A stretch of DNA of 64,000 bases from Rhodobacteraceae bacterium SB2 (GTDB lineage: Bacteria; Pseudomonadota; Alphaproteobacteria; Rhodobacterales; Rhodobacteraceae), in contig LGRT01000026.1 in NCBI GenBank assembly GCA_001642945.1, positions 1 to 64,000 of the forward strand. Direction: 5' to 3'. The translations under genes were made by a program, and so were the position numbers. Every line of letters begins with the position of its first letter. Position 1 is the first letter of the stretch. Shown here one piece after another: positions 27,310 to 36,106 of the stretch. Below the pieces are notes generated by a model. It was not told the origin of the DNA, ran no database searches, and was given only the letters and a program-made list of their open reading frames with translations.

Positions 27310-27696
27310 ATGGCTGAACTAAACGCACACTCTAACCGCATGGTCTTAGTATTTAATTGCAAGGTTAAAAACGCCAGTGATTTCAAGGCTTGGTCTAAAG
27401 ATCGAGCGGCAAAATATGTCTACGGCTGTAAAGAAGAAAACACTATTAGTTACGAATGGCACATTTCTGATGACGGATCTGAAGCCACTCTTATAGAAAC
27501 ATTTGTAGACAGTGACAGCATGATGGTACGCCTTGGAAACCACGGGGCCAGCCCAATTGCGGCTGAAGTTTTGGAGCTAGTCGACATAACTGGCGTTCTA
27601 TGTTTAGGTAATGCCAAGCAAGATGCCATAGATGCTTTGTCCGCTTGGGGTGCGATCTTTCACGCGCACCATGCTGGCTTTCACAAAAGCAATTAG
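27310..27696 (+). CDS. Small ABM-like protein, 128 aa
   Basis: It starts MAELNAHSNRMVLVFNCKVK with AAGGA nine bases before the ATG. Pattern: strand, helix (ASDFKAWSKDRAAKYV), YEWHISDDGSEATLIETFVD, helix (SDSMMVRLGNH) and a C-terminal segment rich in His (IFHAHHAGFH). This resembles cytoplasmic dimeric barrel proteins; the His-rich tail could bind metal (inference). It follows the exported ABM-like gene by 130 bp and is bracketed by repeat copies 1 and 2. Confidence 0.65.
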   Translation: MAELNAHSNRMVLVFNCKVKNASDFKAWSKDRAAKYVYGCKEENTISYEWHISDDGSEATLIETFVDSDSMMVRLGNHGASPIAAEVLELVDITGVLCLGNAKQDAIDALSAWGAIFHAHHAGFHKSN

Positions 27697-27710
27697 GCAG
27701 CGTATTTATT

Positions 27711-27816
27711 GAGCGGGCTGAGCGATCAGCTCCTCAACACTTGTATGCCTGAAAGCCGCTCTAGCCTCTCCATCTACCTTGGCCGTGCCATTCACCGTGG
27801 GTGGAGCAAAGTCCGC
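27711..27816 (-). repeat. Dispersed coding-fragment repeat, copy 2 (longest)
   Basis: On the minus strand it reads ADFAPPTVNGTAKVDGEARA, then AFRHTSVEELIAQPAQ and a stop. It abuts the terminase-like fragment at 27817. It is the longest of three related tails and gives the best view of the lost gene's C-terminus; no family is recognised. Confidence 0.7.
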
Positions 27817-28098
27817 TTAATTTAACGACATTAAACGGATGGTAACCCGCTGACGCCGCTCAAGCGTATCGATCACCAATAGAAACGGGTTTGTAATTGG
27901 CGCCCCGCGTTTATTCTTAATCATTATCCCCATGGCATCCAGCTCAATCTGAGCAGCGCGGATGTTAGCATCCATCTGTACATTTTTCTCTAATAAGATG
28001 ACGTCAATATCACGCCAGTGTGACCTCGCAAGAGCGCGGGAGAACTGATGCCAGATTGTTAGCTCAGCCTCTCTGCGTAGCTGCATACCAGCAGGCAA
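27817..28098 (-). pseudogene. P27-type phage terminase small-subunit fragment
   Basis: 93 residues open from a TTG at 28098 with no ribosome-binding site. The helical pattern (FSRALARSHWRDIDVILLEK, IRAAQIELDAMGIMIKNKRG, NPFLLVIDTLERRQRVTIRL) is that of the C-terminal two thirds of P27-family terminase small subunits; the DNA-binding N-terminus is missing. No other phage head gene is nearby. I regard it as an orphan relic of a prophage. Confidence 0.55.
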
Positions 28099-28218
28099 TA
28101 GGATGAAATTATTGATAGTATAAAAATCCTACGACTGCAGAGGTCGACCTGTTTGGTCTGGTTATTTTTTCATTTCCGAACCTGTTTAGAGATTGCCATA
28201 CATGTGTCAATATGATAT

Positions 28219-28304
28219 TATAATTCCATTAAGTACCTTTGTTTTACAAAACTCCTGAACGATGGTCTCTAATGCCCTCACTTAGTTTTAGTGGGGGTTT
28301 TTTC
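28219..28304 (+). ncRNA. Candidate small RNA between a TATAAT box and a terminator
   Basis: A perfect TATAAT (28219-28224) is followed ~50 bp later by the terminator at 28275-28304, with no open frame between. A TTGCCA lies upstream at a long 20-bp spacing, so the promoter is imperfect. The transcript would be about 70 nt. Evidence is layout only. Confidence 0.3.
28275..28304 (+). terminator. Rho-independent terminator
   Basis: Eight-pair stem CCCTCACT/AGTGGGGG (one G-T pair) with loop TAGTTTT and a following T6 tract. It would end plus-strand transcripts from the 27.3-28.2 kb side, including the possible small RNA. Confidence 0.75.
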
Positions 28305-28413
28305 TTAGACGAGAAGATTGTTTGATGTGGATTCAGATTTCTTGCTTTTGGCTTTAAGCGATTGGACTACCGCCCGCCTTTATTTTAAAAGGATCCAAAA
28401 TTTTGAGGCATCC

Positions 28414-28659
28414 ATGACATATTTACAGACTTTCATCTTAGTTTTCACCGCGCTTATAATTGCAATGGGAAACCTCTTTATCCCTCGCTACTTTGACCGG
28501 CAGCAAGAGTTGCGAGATCGCAGCGCAGACTGCGTAACCTATCGCCACTATGCTCAGTCTTACGAAGTTGATGTGGCTAAAACTGGTGAGTTCTATATGG
28601 CCAAAGGTGATTGTACTAGAATATTCCCGGGTACTTTGGGTCGTTTGGCTAACCCTTAG
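28414..28659 (+). CDS. Small membrane-anchored hypothetical protein, 81 aa
   Basis: The ATG at 28414 (MTYLQTFILVFTALIIAMGN) is preferred over the TTG at 28318 because GAGG lies five bases upstream. One N-terminal transmembrane helix precedes a soluble part containing FDRQQELRDRSADCVTYRHY and two Cys. It could be an uncleaved signal anchor or a signal peptide. No family recognised. Confidence 0.5.
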   Translation: MTYLQTFILVFTALIIAMGNLFIPRYFDRQQELRDRSADCVTYRHYAQSYEVDVAKTGEFYMAKGDCTRIFPGTLGRLANP

Positions 28660-28823
28660 CGTTAAAGAGATCAGTGTTTTTTAAAGCAATTTCCATTTAA
28701 AATGAGGCAGATTGGCTAGGATAGAGCACAATCCATTTCTATGCTGATATACCAGCTATACGATTTTGTTGATGGAGAGTTCTTTGGATGACGGAGAATG
28801 AAAAGTAGGCGCTCAGGAATTCA

Positions 28824-29075
28824 ATGGCGGGTAAAAAAGTTTCCGAAATGACCACACAAGAGCGCAAGCTTTTTGTTCAAGAGTTCCAATATGGATTTGC
28901 GCAAAAGCCTTAGAAAGAGGATACAACTATAAAACCTGCCCAGCTTTCTACGCCTAAAGATCTAACTATTGGGTATCGTAGCCGCATAAATTTAATCAAA
29001 GACGGTAACTTTAATGGATATATTTGTAAGCAAAGAGTTCAAATAAATTTAACGCTTTTCGATTCAAACAGATAG
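28824..29075 (+). pseudogene. Small gene interrupted by in-frame TAG
   Basis: One frame of 84 codons from ATG (AGGAATTC upstream) reads MAGKKVSEMTTQERKLFVQE, stops at TAG 28911-28913, then continues KEDTTIKPAQLSTPKDLTIG and YRSRINLIKDGNFNGYICKQ to TAG at 29075. Protein-like composition persists after the stop, so this looks like a point-mutated gene. Family unknown. Confidence 0.45.
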
Positions 29076-29145
29076 GGTGTTGATCATGATTGACGATTAC
29101 TTCTAGCCAGTGTTTTGACCTTCGGTTTGTAAAAGCACGGCTCGC

Positions 29146-29568
29146 CTAATCGCGGTCTTTTTCATCAGTAGCAGAGCCTGGGCGGATCAAGTTCACCAAA
29201 TTCCACCGGATCACCAAAGCTGACACTGCCAGCAGCAAGATGGCGCTACTTTCATAAAGTAAATCAATGGTGTTTATGCCCTTGCCTTGCAATATAATCA
29301 AACGGCAAAGTGCCGTTATTGCTATAAAAATTGGTACTGTTATCGGAATTTTTCGATATTTATAAAATGCTGCGACCATTCCCAAAACCTCAGCATAAAT
29401 AAACAATAACAAAAGATCGGTCAGCTTCACTGCACGGATAGAAACCACTGATATAATCTCAACTAAAACGGCGTAGGCGGTTAAAAATGCGATTACGACA
29501 AGCAGCGATTTTTCCATCAAAGTGATGAAACTATACCAGTCAAATTTCAGTTTTTTTATCTTTTCCAT
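29146..29568 (-). CDS. psiE: PsiE-like membrane protein
   Basis: 140 residues from 29568 (MEKIKKLKFDWYSFITLMEK); the frame extends to a TTG at 29631 and neither start has a good ribosome-binding site. Four transmembrane helices (LLVVIAFLTAYAVLVEII, LTDLLLLFIYAEVLGMVAAF, ITVPIFIAITALCRLIIL, SAILLLAVSALVIRW) and charged loops match the phosphate-starvation-inducible PsiE family. Function unclear even in model species. No Pho box was recognised upstream. Confidence 0.8.
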   Translation of the reverse strand: MEKIKKLKFDWYSFITLMEKSLLVVIAFLTAYAVLVEIISVVSIRAVKLTDLLLLFIYAEVLGMVAAFYKYRKIPITVPIFIAITALCRLIILQGKGINTIDLLYESSAILLLAVSALVIRWNLVNLIRPGSATDEKDRD

Positions 29569-29777
29569 GAAGGAAATGTAAACCGTAGACGTATCATGTC
29601 CACTATGATGGCCTATTTTTGTAACTTTCAACGCTCGTGGAATCGTAGAACAACTGCTTAAAAAAGTAACTTTGTGTTTACAGGACCTACGGCAAACGAT
29701 ACCTTGTTTGGCTAAAGATTTGACAAACGCAAATTAATAAAATTGAGCTAAATTAAATACTATTAAAGAGAGAAGAT

Positions 29778-30095
29778 ATGACAACTGAAGATTTGGTAAT
29801 GTCCGCACATCGCGCATTTGGCGCGGGAAAAATGGAAGCATTATCTTACCTTGATTACCCCGATTGTACCTAAAACATCCATGTCCAACATGCTTTATTT
29901 GGAACCTACCATGGCTTTACTGCCTTTCTTGAGGGCTCTCTAAGCAAGCTAAATGATGCATGGCCCGGATTTATGCCATATATCGATAAAGTCGTCGCGA
30001 AGGGCACCAGCGTTTTTGTACCGCCAACATGTTCAGTCGATGGCGGCTTAAGCGGCAAGGCCATCCATCATTTCGTGGTCATAGACAGTCTATAA
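29778..30095 (+). pseudogene. SnoaL-like gene interrupted by in-frame TAA
   Basis: A single frame of 106 codons with AGAGAGAAG before the ATG reads MTTEDLVMSAHRAFGAGKME, stops at TAA (29871-29873, codon 32), then continues NIHVQHALFGTYHGFTAFLE and FMPYIDKVVAKGTSVFVPPT to TAA at 30095. The pattern is that of a small SnoaL-like protein. The single stop suggests recent inactivation. No frameshift is needed. Confidence 0.6.
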
Positions 30096-30159
30096 TTTAG
30101 CTGTGATATTTATTGGGGCGGGTGAATATTGAGCGGAGCATTGTAAGATTTGAAATGAA

Positions 30160-30225
30160 TTTAATGACCGAGCTGAACAATCAGCCCCTCAACAGCAACA
30201 TTCTTGAATACGGTTCGTGTCTTAT
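30160..30225 (-). repeat. Dispersed coding-fragment repeat, copy 3 (diverged)
   Basis: The minus strand encodes RDKTRTVFKNVAVEGLIVQL then GH and a stop, matching the tails at 27191 and 27711 at most positions. It sits beside the decayed IS3-type element, which may hint at how the copies spread. Confidence 0.6.
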
Positions 30226-30289
30226 CCCTCTAAAGCTGCGCCAGTATTTAACTGCCATAAAATGGTTTTAGGATGGCCTCGAAGCCTTA

Positions 30290-31000
30290 TTTTGATGAAA
30301 ATATGTGAAGCAGTTGCGCCAGATTGATGTTCATTTGCACGATGGTTTGGAGGTTGTAAGTGCGTGTGGCAAAGCTGGGATTTCTGATAAGAGTTGTTAT
30401 TTCTGGCGCAAGACGTTTTGAGGTCTTTCGCGTTCGCAGGTTTCTAAGATGAAATCGCTCAAGAACGAATACGAGCGCTTGAAAAAGATCGTTGCTGACT
30501 TGCATTGAGGCCAGGTGTTTCTCAAGGAAAGCCTTGATCATCCGAAGCCGCGGGCGGGACGCGGGTTCAGCTTCGTCAGGCTGCGAGCCACACACCTCCA
30601 ACCGCATCTGGACCATCGACTTTGTTCACGATGAGCTTCGCACTGGGCGCAGCTCAAAAATGCTGACGGTTCTAGATGAATGTACCCGTAATGCGCGCTG
30701 CGTAGCAATGCGGCTCAAAATGAATGCGAACGATGTTTAAACGCACTGCAACCACTGTTTATAAAACACGGCAGGCCGCCAGAGTTCATTCGCTCTGAAA
30801 AGGGCTGAGTTCATCGCCACGGCTCTACAGGACTGACTGAAGAGAGTGGAGATCAAACCGATGTAAACCTCTCCGGGCTCACCTTGGGAAGGTGGAGGGA
30901 TCTCTCGCCACAGATCGAGGGACAGAAATTCCGCGCGCGGCTCGCAGCGTGAGTTGTTTAGATTTGGGGTGGATGGTGACGTAAGTTTTTTGGTAAACCG
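30290..31000 (+). mobile_element. Decayed IS3-family insertion sequence
   Basis: An OrfA relic reads KYVKQLRQIDVHLHDGLEVV, then GISDKSCYFWRKTF, a TGA, GLSRSQVSKMKSLKNEYERL and VADLH, a TGA, QVFLKE, following the IS3 OrfA plan of helix-turn-helix plus leucine zipper. The OrfB relic includes TIDFVHDELRTGRSSKMLTV, HGRPPEFIRSEKG and SPGSPWE, the DDE-integrase core around its first Asp. Frameshifts and stops make it non-functional. Terminal repeats were not found. Confidence 0.8.
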
Positions 31001-31010
31001 GATGAGATTG

Positions 31011-31406
31011 CACATCTATCAATCTTATTTATCAAAAATTTATCCAAATAGTGAGGTAAATGTTGATTGATTAGGGTGGTTTTTACTACTGCGCATTTTG
31101 CGTAAATCTAGCTGCTCACTGCTTTATACTTATTTTTTTGAAAGCTAGCGAAGCAATGTTGATTTTCTGGCGGTGCTATCAGGCAAACCGGTTCACGCCT
31201 CCTCAAAAGGGTGCTCTCAACTCGACATGCCTAATTATCAGCAGCGCTTAATGGGTAACTATGTTTTATTTGTTTGTTTCGTACCAGCTGAAGGATCTGT
31301 CAACTGGTTTTGAAACAGCCTTATTAAAGATGTCAGTCAAGACCTGATGGATAATTTCAAGACATCGCATAAGCAAGAAAGTTTGTTCTGAAAGTATCTA
31401 AGCTAG
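31011..31406. other. Gap with no supported gene
   Basis: About 400 bp after the IS relic, before the 3' end of the E2 gene. No open frame, hairpin or repeat I can support. Confidence 0.45.
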
Positions 31407-32312
31407 TCATGAAAACATGAGTTCTGGCATACTTATAAATTTACGAAACGCATTCATAAACCTTGCGGCATCAGCTCCATTTATGATGCGATGATCATAG
31501 CTTAAATCCAATGGAATTGTCGGAATAGCCTGCCAAGTAGAACCATCCCAATACGGTCTAAATTCGCTACGCGATAGCCCAAGAATTGCCACTTGAGGCG
31601 GGTTTACAATAGGTGTGAAAGCCGTTCCGCCTAACCGCCCAAGATTGGAGATTGTGATCGAGCCACCTGCCATTTCCTCAGGTCGCAATTTGCGCGACTG
31701 TGCTTTCTCTACTAAATCTGAGACTTCACTAGAGATGTCCCATAACCCTTTTTCAGTCACATCTCTCAGAACGGGAACAACCAATCCGTAGGGTGTATCA
31801 ACCGCAAGTGCGATATGCACATATTGCTTCAATATAAGATGTTTTTTATCCGCGGAGATAGATGCATTGAAGCGCGGGAATTTGAGCAAACATTCGGCGA
31901 GCGCTCTGAGATGAAAGGCCAATGCGGTTAACTTAACACCGCGCTGTTGAGCTTCAGATTTCACTCTTTCGCGAAATGCTTCAATGGCGCTGATCTCGGC
32001 ATAATCATGGTGCGTGACTTGAGGAATCATCGCATTTGCAGCTGAAAGATTCGCTTCTGCGACCTGCTCAATGCGGGTCAAGGGTTCTACGCTTATGGGT
32101 CCGAATTGCGCGTGGTCAATCGCCCAATATTCTGCCGTATTTGCCACGGCTGACGCAACACCGGTGCCTGGATTTGTGTTTGGAGTTGCGCAAAAGCGGT
32201 CAATATCCTCTTTACCCAGCACGCTCCGTTTAAACGAGGTTGCAACGTCACCTAACGTCACATTTTTTTCAGCCGCATAAGCCCGCACGCTTGGTGATGC
32301 CTGAATCTCCAT
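31407..32312 (-). CDS. Lipoyl-less 2-oxoacid dehydrogenase E2 (acyltransferase)
   Basis: 301 residues. Residues ~4-42 (ASPSVRAYAAEKNVTLGDVA, DIDRF) form a peripheral-subunit-binding domain; ~75-301 is the catalytic acyltransferase core ending with LSYDHRIINGADAARFMNAF, which carries the His-Arg and Asn-Gly active-site pattern. There is no N-terminal lipoyl domain, which every typical E2 has; lipoyl arms are supplied by the separate gene at 33769-35121. It should form the catalytic core and acylate CoA. Last gene of the run E1alpha, E1beta, lipoyl protein, aldehyde dehydrogenase, E2. No E3 (lipoamide dehydrogenase) gene is in the cluster. Confidence 0.88.
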   Translation of the reverse strand: MEIQASPSVRAYAAEKNVTLGDVATSFKRSVLGKEDIDRFCATPNTNPGTGVASAVANTAEYWAIDHAQFGPISVEPLTRIEQVAEANLSAANAMIPQVTHHDYAEISAIEAFRERVKSEAQQRGVKLTALAFHLRALAECLLKFPRFNASISADKKHLILKQYVHIALAVDTPYGLVVPVLRDVTEKGLWDISSEVSDLVEKAQSRKLRPEEMAGGSITISNLGRLGGTAFTPIVNPPQVAILGLSRSEFRPYWDGSTWQAIPTIPLDLSYDHRIINGADAARFMNAFRKFISMPELMFS

Positions 32313-32321
32313 TAAATTACT

Positions 32322-33749
32322 CTACCAACTGGCTGATATATATTGGGTTTCCATAAACTCATGCATGCCCTCATGCCCCCCCTCGCGGCCGAGACCAGAT
32401 TGCTTTGTGCCGCCAAAAGGCGCAGCTGGGTCAGATACCAACCCGCGGTTCAAGCCGACCATTCCATAATCCAGCCGTTCACAAACTTGCAAAGCTCGCT
32501 TCATATCTTCCGAGAACACATAGGCCACCAGTCCATATTCGGTATCATTGGCGCGGCGAATTACATCCTCTTGATCGTTGAAAACTTGAAGCGCAGCAAC
32601 AGGCCCAAAAATTTCATCCCCCACGCAATCTGCAGTTTCTGGAACGCCCGACAATACGGTGGGCGGGTAGAAAAATCCTTTTCCCGTGGGTAACACGCCC
32701 CCAAGTTCCACTTTGGCGCCTTTTGCAACCGCGTCCTGCACGAATGCATCCACCTTATTGCGGGTATCTGAATTGACCAACGGGCCTACATCTATGCCTG
32801 CCTCTAAACCATTGCCGATTTTCAACTTCGCCATGGCAGATGTGAACTTTTCGGTAAAGGCTTGCGCAATACTTGAATGCACATAAATTCGATTTGCCGC
32901 GGTACAGGCCTCGCCCAAATTGCGCATTTTTGCCAGCATCACGCCTTCCACTGCCCCATCAAGATTAGCATCCTCAAAAACAATCGCAGGAGCATTCCCC
33001 CCCAATTCCATAGCCGGTTTCAAGACTTGGTCAGCGGCAGAATGAAGCAACTTACGCCCCACTTCAGTCGACCCTGTAAAACTGACTACCCGCACGCGCG
33101 GATCGTGTAACATGTGATCAATCAGCACGCCGGTGTTGCGGGATGGAAGAACGTTGACCACTCCTTTGGGCACCCCAGCTTCTTCTAAAAGCGGCATAAG
33201 CGCCAGCATTGTTAAAGGCGTTTCCGATGCCGGCTTTATAATGACCGCGCAACCGGCCGCCAAAGCAGGGGCAATTTTACGCGTTCCCATAGCCGCAGGG
33301 TAATTCCAAGGAGTCACCAAAACCGCAAGCCCGGCTGGCTTATGCTGCACAATGATCCGCGCCCCTGAAGCGGGTGCATGGGCAATCAGACCGTCTACGC
33401 GCACCGCCTCTTCGGCAAACCAGCGAAAAAACTCGGCAGCATAGGTGGCCTCTCCCATCGCATCGGCGTTTGCCTTGCCATTTTCTAGCGTAATTAAACG
33501 CGCAAATTCTGGCAATCGCGCCGTCATTAATTCCCAAGCTTTGCGCAAAACTTCCGAACGATCCCGCGGCGATCGTGCAGCCCATTCTTGCATGGCGGTG
33601 GAAGCCGCATTTAATGCCAAATCGGCATCAAAAACATCCGCAGAGGCAACCGATGCAATCACATCCTCTGTTGCAGGGTTCATCACATCAAAGCGCTGGG
33701 CGGATTGGCTTGGCACCCAATTCCCATCAATATAAAGGTCAGTTTGCAT
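32322..33749 (-). CDS. NAD(P)-dependent aldehyde dehydrogenase, succinate-semialdehyde type
   Basis: 475 residues from the ATG at 33749 (MQTDLYIDGNWVPSQSAQRF), which has GGAG nine bases upstream; the ATG at 33764 is too close to its AAGGA. Family marks: TPWNYPAAMGTRKIAPALAA, IIKPASETPLTML, FTGSTEVGRKLL, general-base Glu in MELGGNAP, nucleophile Cys in NLGEACTAANR, and EIFGPVAALQVF. Closest in style to GabD-like enzymes oxidising C4-C5 semialdehydes. It lies inside the 2-oxoacid dehydrogenase operon, so it probably oxidises an aldehyde of the same pathway. Confidence 0.92.
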   Translation of the reverse strand: MQTDLYIDGNWVPSQSAQRFDVMNPATEDVIASVASADVFDADLALNAASTAMQEWAARSPRDRSEVLRKAWELMTARLPEFARLITLENGKANADAMGEATYAAEFFRWFAEEAVRVDGLIAHAPASGARIIVQHKPAGLAVLVTPWNYPAAMGTRKIAPALAAGCAVIIKPASETPLTMLALMPLLEEAGVPKGVVNVLPSRNTGVLIDHMLHDPRVRVVSFTGSTEVGRKLLHSAADQVLKPAMELGGNAPAIVFEDANLDGAVEGVMLAKMRNLGEACTAANRIYVHSSIAQAFTEKFTSAMAKLKIGNGLEAGIDVGPLVNSDTRNKVDAFVQDAVAKGAKVELGGVLPTGKGFFYPPTVLSGVPETADCVGDEIFGPVAALQVFNDQEDVIRRANDTEYGLVAYVFSEDMKRALQVCERLDYGMVGLNRGLVSDPAAPFGGTKQSGLGREGGHEGMHEFMETQYISASW

Positions 33750-33768
33750 GACGATAGTCTCCATTTCC

Positions 33769-35121
33769 TTAAAGAAGCTGTCTCAAAGGATCCTCTAAAC
33801 GCGCTGCAAAATCTGATATAAACGCCACAGCTGCGAAGTCAGACATGGCATTGGCAGAAAATTCAAAGGATATGAGATAATCCGTGGTTGTTTTATGGAC
33901 GGTGATGCTGGGACAGCTCTGATCCAAGTGCAGAGCAGTAATAAAACTTTTACTCAGGGTTCGAATTATAAAATTGGGCGGATTTTGGGTATTGCATTGC
34001 ACCGCGCGCGACAGGCGCTGCGTGTCTAAGTTTTCATAAACTCCAAGTGGCGTTAAAAGCTCTGCGACTTCAACGATCACCGCTGCATGCGGTTGATTTT
34101 GATTGCGCCAAGCAGCGGACGCAAAACTGGCCCAGACCAAATAGTCAGATATCTCAATATCCGCCTGCTCTTTTAACTTTGCTAGAAAGCTTTCTACACC
34201 AATGACGGGAATAGCCGCATTGATGCGCTTATTATTTCTTAAGACAGATTTTTCTGTGTTTCCTTGAGGCAAGTCATCAAAGCGTTCAAGATCAACGACG
34301 TGATACGGCTGGGCATATCCAGCCTTTGCCAAAAGGCTTAAATCTAAATCATTTTCTAAGGCCAAACGCCGCGCTTTTGGTGAGGCCAAAATTTTCCCTG
34401 AACCTGCCACTACATCCGTTATTTGGCCTCCCGGTTGTTTAGGGCTGGGCTTTAAGACAGATGGCATTGCAACCGAGGTCGGTGTCTCGGCTGGAACTGT
34501 CATGGGCTTTGGAAGCGGTTGCTGAGGCGCTGCAACGCCCGAAGGTTTAACATTCGAGAGGGTCGCAATAATAGAACCTACCGGAACCTCTTGACCCGCG
34601 CCCACCAATAAATTGGCTACAAAGCCAGCTTTTCCCGCAGGCACTTCCATAGTGGCTTTATCCGTTTCTACTTCAAGCAGAATATCGTAAACATCAATTT
34701 CCTCACCAACCTTTTTATGCCAGGCGATCACACGCCCGGTTTCCTGTGCCATACCAAGGGCTGGCATAACTATCTGCGATGTCACATCTATATTTGCAGG
34801 GATTGCCTCTGTTGATGTCGCACCATGCGGGGCAACCCCACTGGGCTTTTCTGTTGGGCTTATCTGCGTGCTTAACACCTCTTCAGGATCCAAAATCACA
34901 GCAACCACCTGCCCTACCGGCACACTCTCTCCGGCAGCTGCTTTTACATCGCTCAAGACGCCCTCGGCAGCTGCCTCAACTTCCATAACAGCTTTATCTG
35001 TTTCCACTTCCATCAAGGCATCACCCAGCGAAACCTGATCCCCTGGTTTTTTCAACCAAGATAGGATCACACCGGTTTCTTGTGCCATCCCCAAGGCGGG
35101 CATGATCACGTCATGCGGCAT
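33769..35121 (-). CDS. Two-lipoyl E2/E3BP-like protein with decayed acyltransferase core
   Basis: 450 residues. Lipoyl domain 1 (~3-78, Lys in VETDKAVMEV), lipoyl domain 2 (~115-190, Lys in VETDKATMEV), Pro/Ala linkers, a peripheral-subunit-binding domain (~243-275, ILASPKARRLALENDLDLSL) and an E2-like C-terminus (~290-450). Where active E2 proteins have DHRxxNG, this reads EFSANAM, so the catalytic His is missing. Architecture and defect match the logic of eukaryotic E3-binding protein (protein X): swinging arms and E3 docking without transacetylase activity. The lipoyl-less E2 encoded 1.4 kb downstream would complete it. It overlaps the E1beta gene by 11 bp. Confidence 0.87.
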   Translation of the reverse strand: MPHDVIMPALGMAQETGVILSWLKKPGDQVSLGDALMEVETDKAVMEVEAAAEGVLSDVKAAAGESVPVGQVVAVILDPEEVLSTQISPTEKPSGVAPHGATSTEAIPANIDVTSQIVMPALGMAQETGRVIAWHKKVGEEIDVYDILLEVETDKATMEVPAGKAGFVANLLVGAGQEVPVGSIIATLSNVKPSGVAAPQQPLPKPMTVPAETPTSVAMPSVLKPSPKQPGGQITDVVAGSGKILASPKARRLALENDLDLSLLAKAGYAQPYHVVDLERFDDLPQGNTEKSVLRNNKRINAAIPVIGVESFLAKLKEQADIEISDYLVWASFASAAWRNQNQPHAAVIVEVAELLTPLGVYENLDTQRLSRAVQCNTQNPPNFIIRTLSKSFITALHLDQSCPSITVHKTTTDYLISFEFSANAMSDFAAVAFISDFAARLEDPLRQLL

Positions 35122-36106
35122 GGATCAACTCGCCTGAGCATAGTTTTCTTGCCATTTCAGCCACGCCGGCAGGGGTTGGAACCGTCAAATCTTCAAGCAC
35201 TGGGGAAAACGGCACCGGCACATCCATTGCCCCCATCCGCATGACTGGAGCATCTAAATGATAGAATGCCTTTTCGGTCAGTCGGCTGGCAATTTCCCCG
35301 GTAATTCCATAGCTTTGATGGCCTTCATCTATCACGATTGCTCGGCTGGTTTTTTTCACCGAATTGATCAAGGTTTCTTCATCAAGCGGTACGATCGTGC
35401 GCGGATCAATCACCTCGGCGCTGATGCCCTGTTCTGCCAATATATCAGCGGCTTGTTCGGCGACTTGAACCATCGATGAGGTTGCGATCAGGGTGATATC
35501 ATTGCCCGCTCGCTTTATATTTGCCACCCCAAACGGAATAAGAAACTCTTCCTCTGGCACCGGCGCCTTATCATTATACATGAGCTTATCTTCAAAGATC
35601 ACCACCGGATTATTGTCGCGGATAGCGGTTTTCAAAAGCCCCTTCGCCTCATAGGCCGATGACGGAAGAGCCACTTTTAAGCCAGGAATGTGCGCCACCA
35701 AAGCATGTAAAGATTGACTATGCTGCGCAGCAGACCGACGGGTGGCGCCCAAATTGGTGCGTAGCACCAATGGTACATTGAGCTTGCCCCCCGACATATA
35801 ATGGGTTTTTGCCGCTTGGTTGCATAATTGATCCATGATTAAAAATAGAAAATCCCCAAACATCAAATCTACGATTGGCCTGCTGCCCGTCATCGCAGCA
35901 CCGACAGCTATGCCCATAAACCCGGGCTCAGCAATCGGAGTATCAACAATACGATCCGTCCCAAATTCTTCGACAAGACCAGAAAGTATTTTGAACGGAG
36001 TACCCGCTTCAGCAACGTCTTCACCAAGCAAAAAAATCGTTTCATCACGCCGCATCTCTTCGGCAATCGCCTCATTAACAGCCTTAGAAAGGGTGATTTC
36101 ACGCAT
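35111..36106 (-). CDS. 2-oxoacid (acetoin-type) dehydrogenase E1 beta
   Basis: 331 residues from the ATG at 36106 (MREITLSKAVNEAIAEEMRR), with GGGAGAAGAG upstream inside the E1alpha gene. The family pattern is clear: FLLGEDVAEAGTPFKILSGL, DTPIAEPGFMGIAVGAAMTG, GATRRSAAQHSQSLHALVAH and the C-terminal VIDPRTIVPLDEETLINSV. It forms the alpha2beta2 E1 with the upstream product and decarboxylates a 2-oxo acid (or cleaves acetoin) with ThDP. The gene overlaps the E1alpha stop, indicating coupled, stoichiometric synthesis. Confidence 0.92.
   Translation of the reverse strand: MREITLSKAVNEAIAEEMRRDETIFLLGEDVAEAGTPFKILSGLVEEFGTDRIVDTPIAEPGFMGIAVGAAMTGSRPIVDLMFGDFLFLIMDQLCNQAAKTHYMSGGKLNVPLVLRTNLGATRRSAAQHSQSLHALVAHIPGLKVALPSSAYEAKGLLKTAIRDNNPVVIFEDKLMYNDKAPVPEEEFLIPFGVANIKRAGNDITLIATSSMVQVAEQAADILAEQGISAEVIDPRTIVPLDEETLINSVKKTSRAIVIDEGHQSYGITGEIASRLTEKAFYHLDAPVMRMGAMDVPVPFSPVLEDLTVPTPAGVAEMARKLCSGELIHAA

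Noticed and set aside
30737-31015. 92-codon minus-strand frame
   Set aside because: Antisense shadow of the decayed IS3 OrfB sequence.
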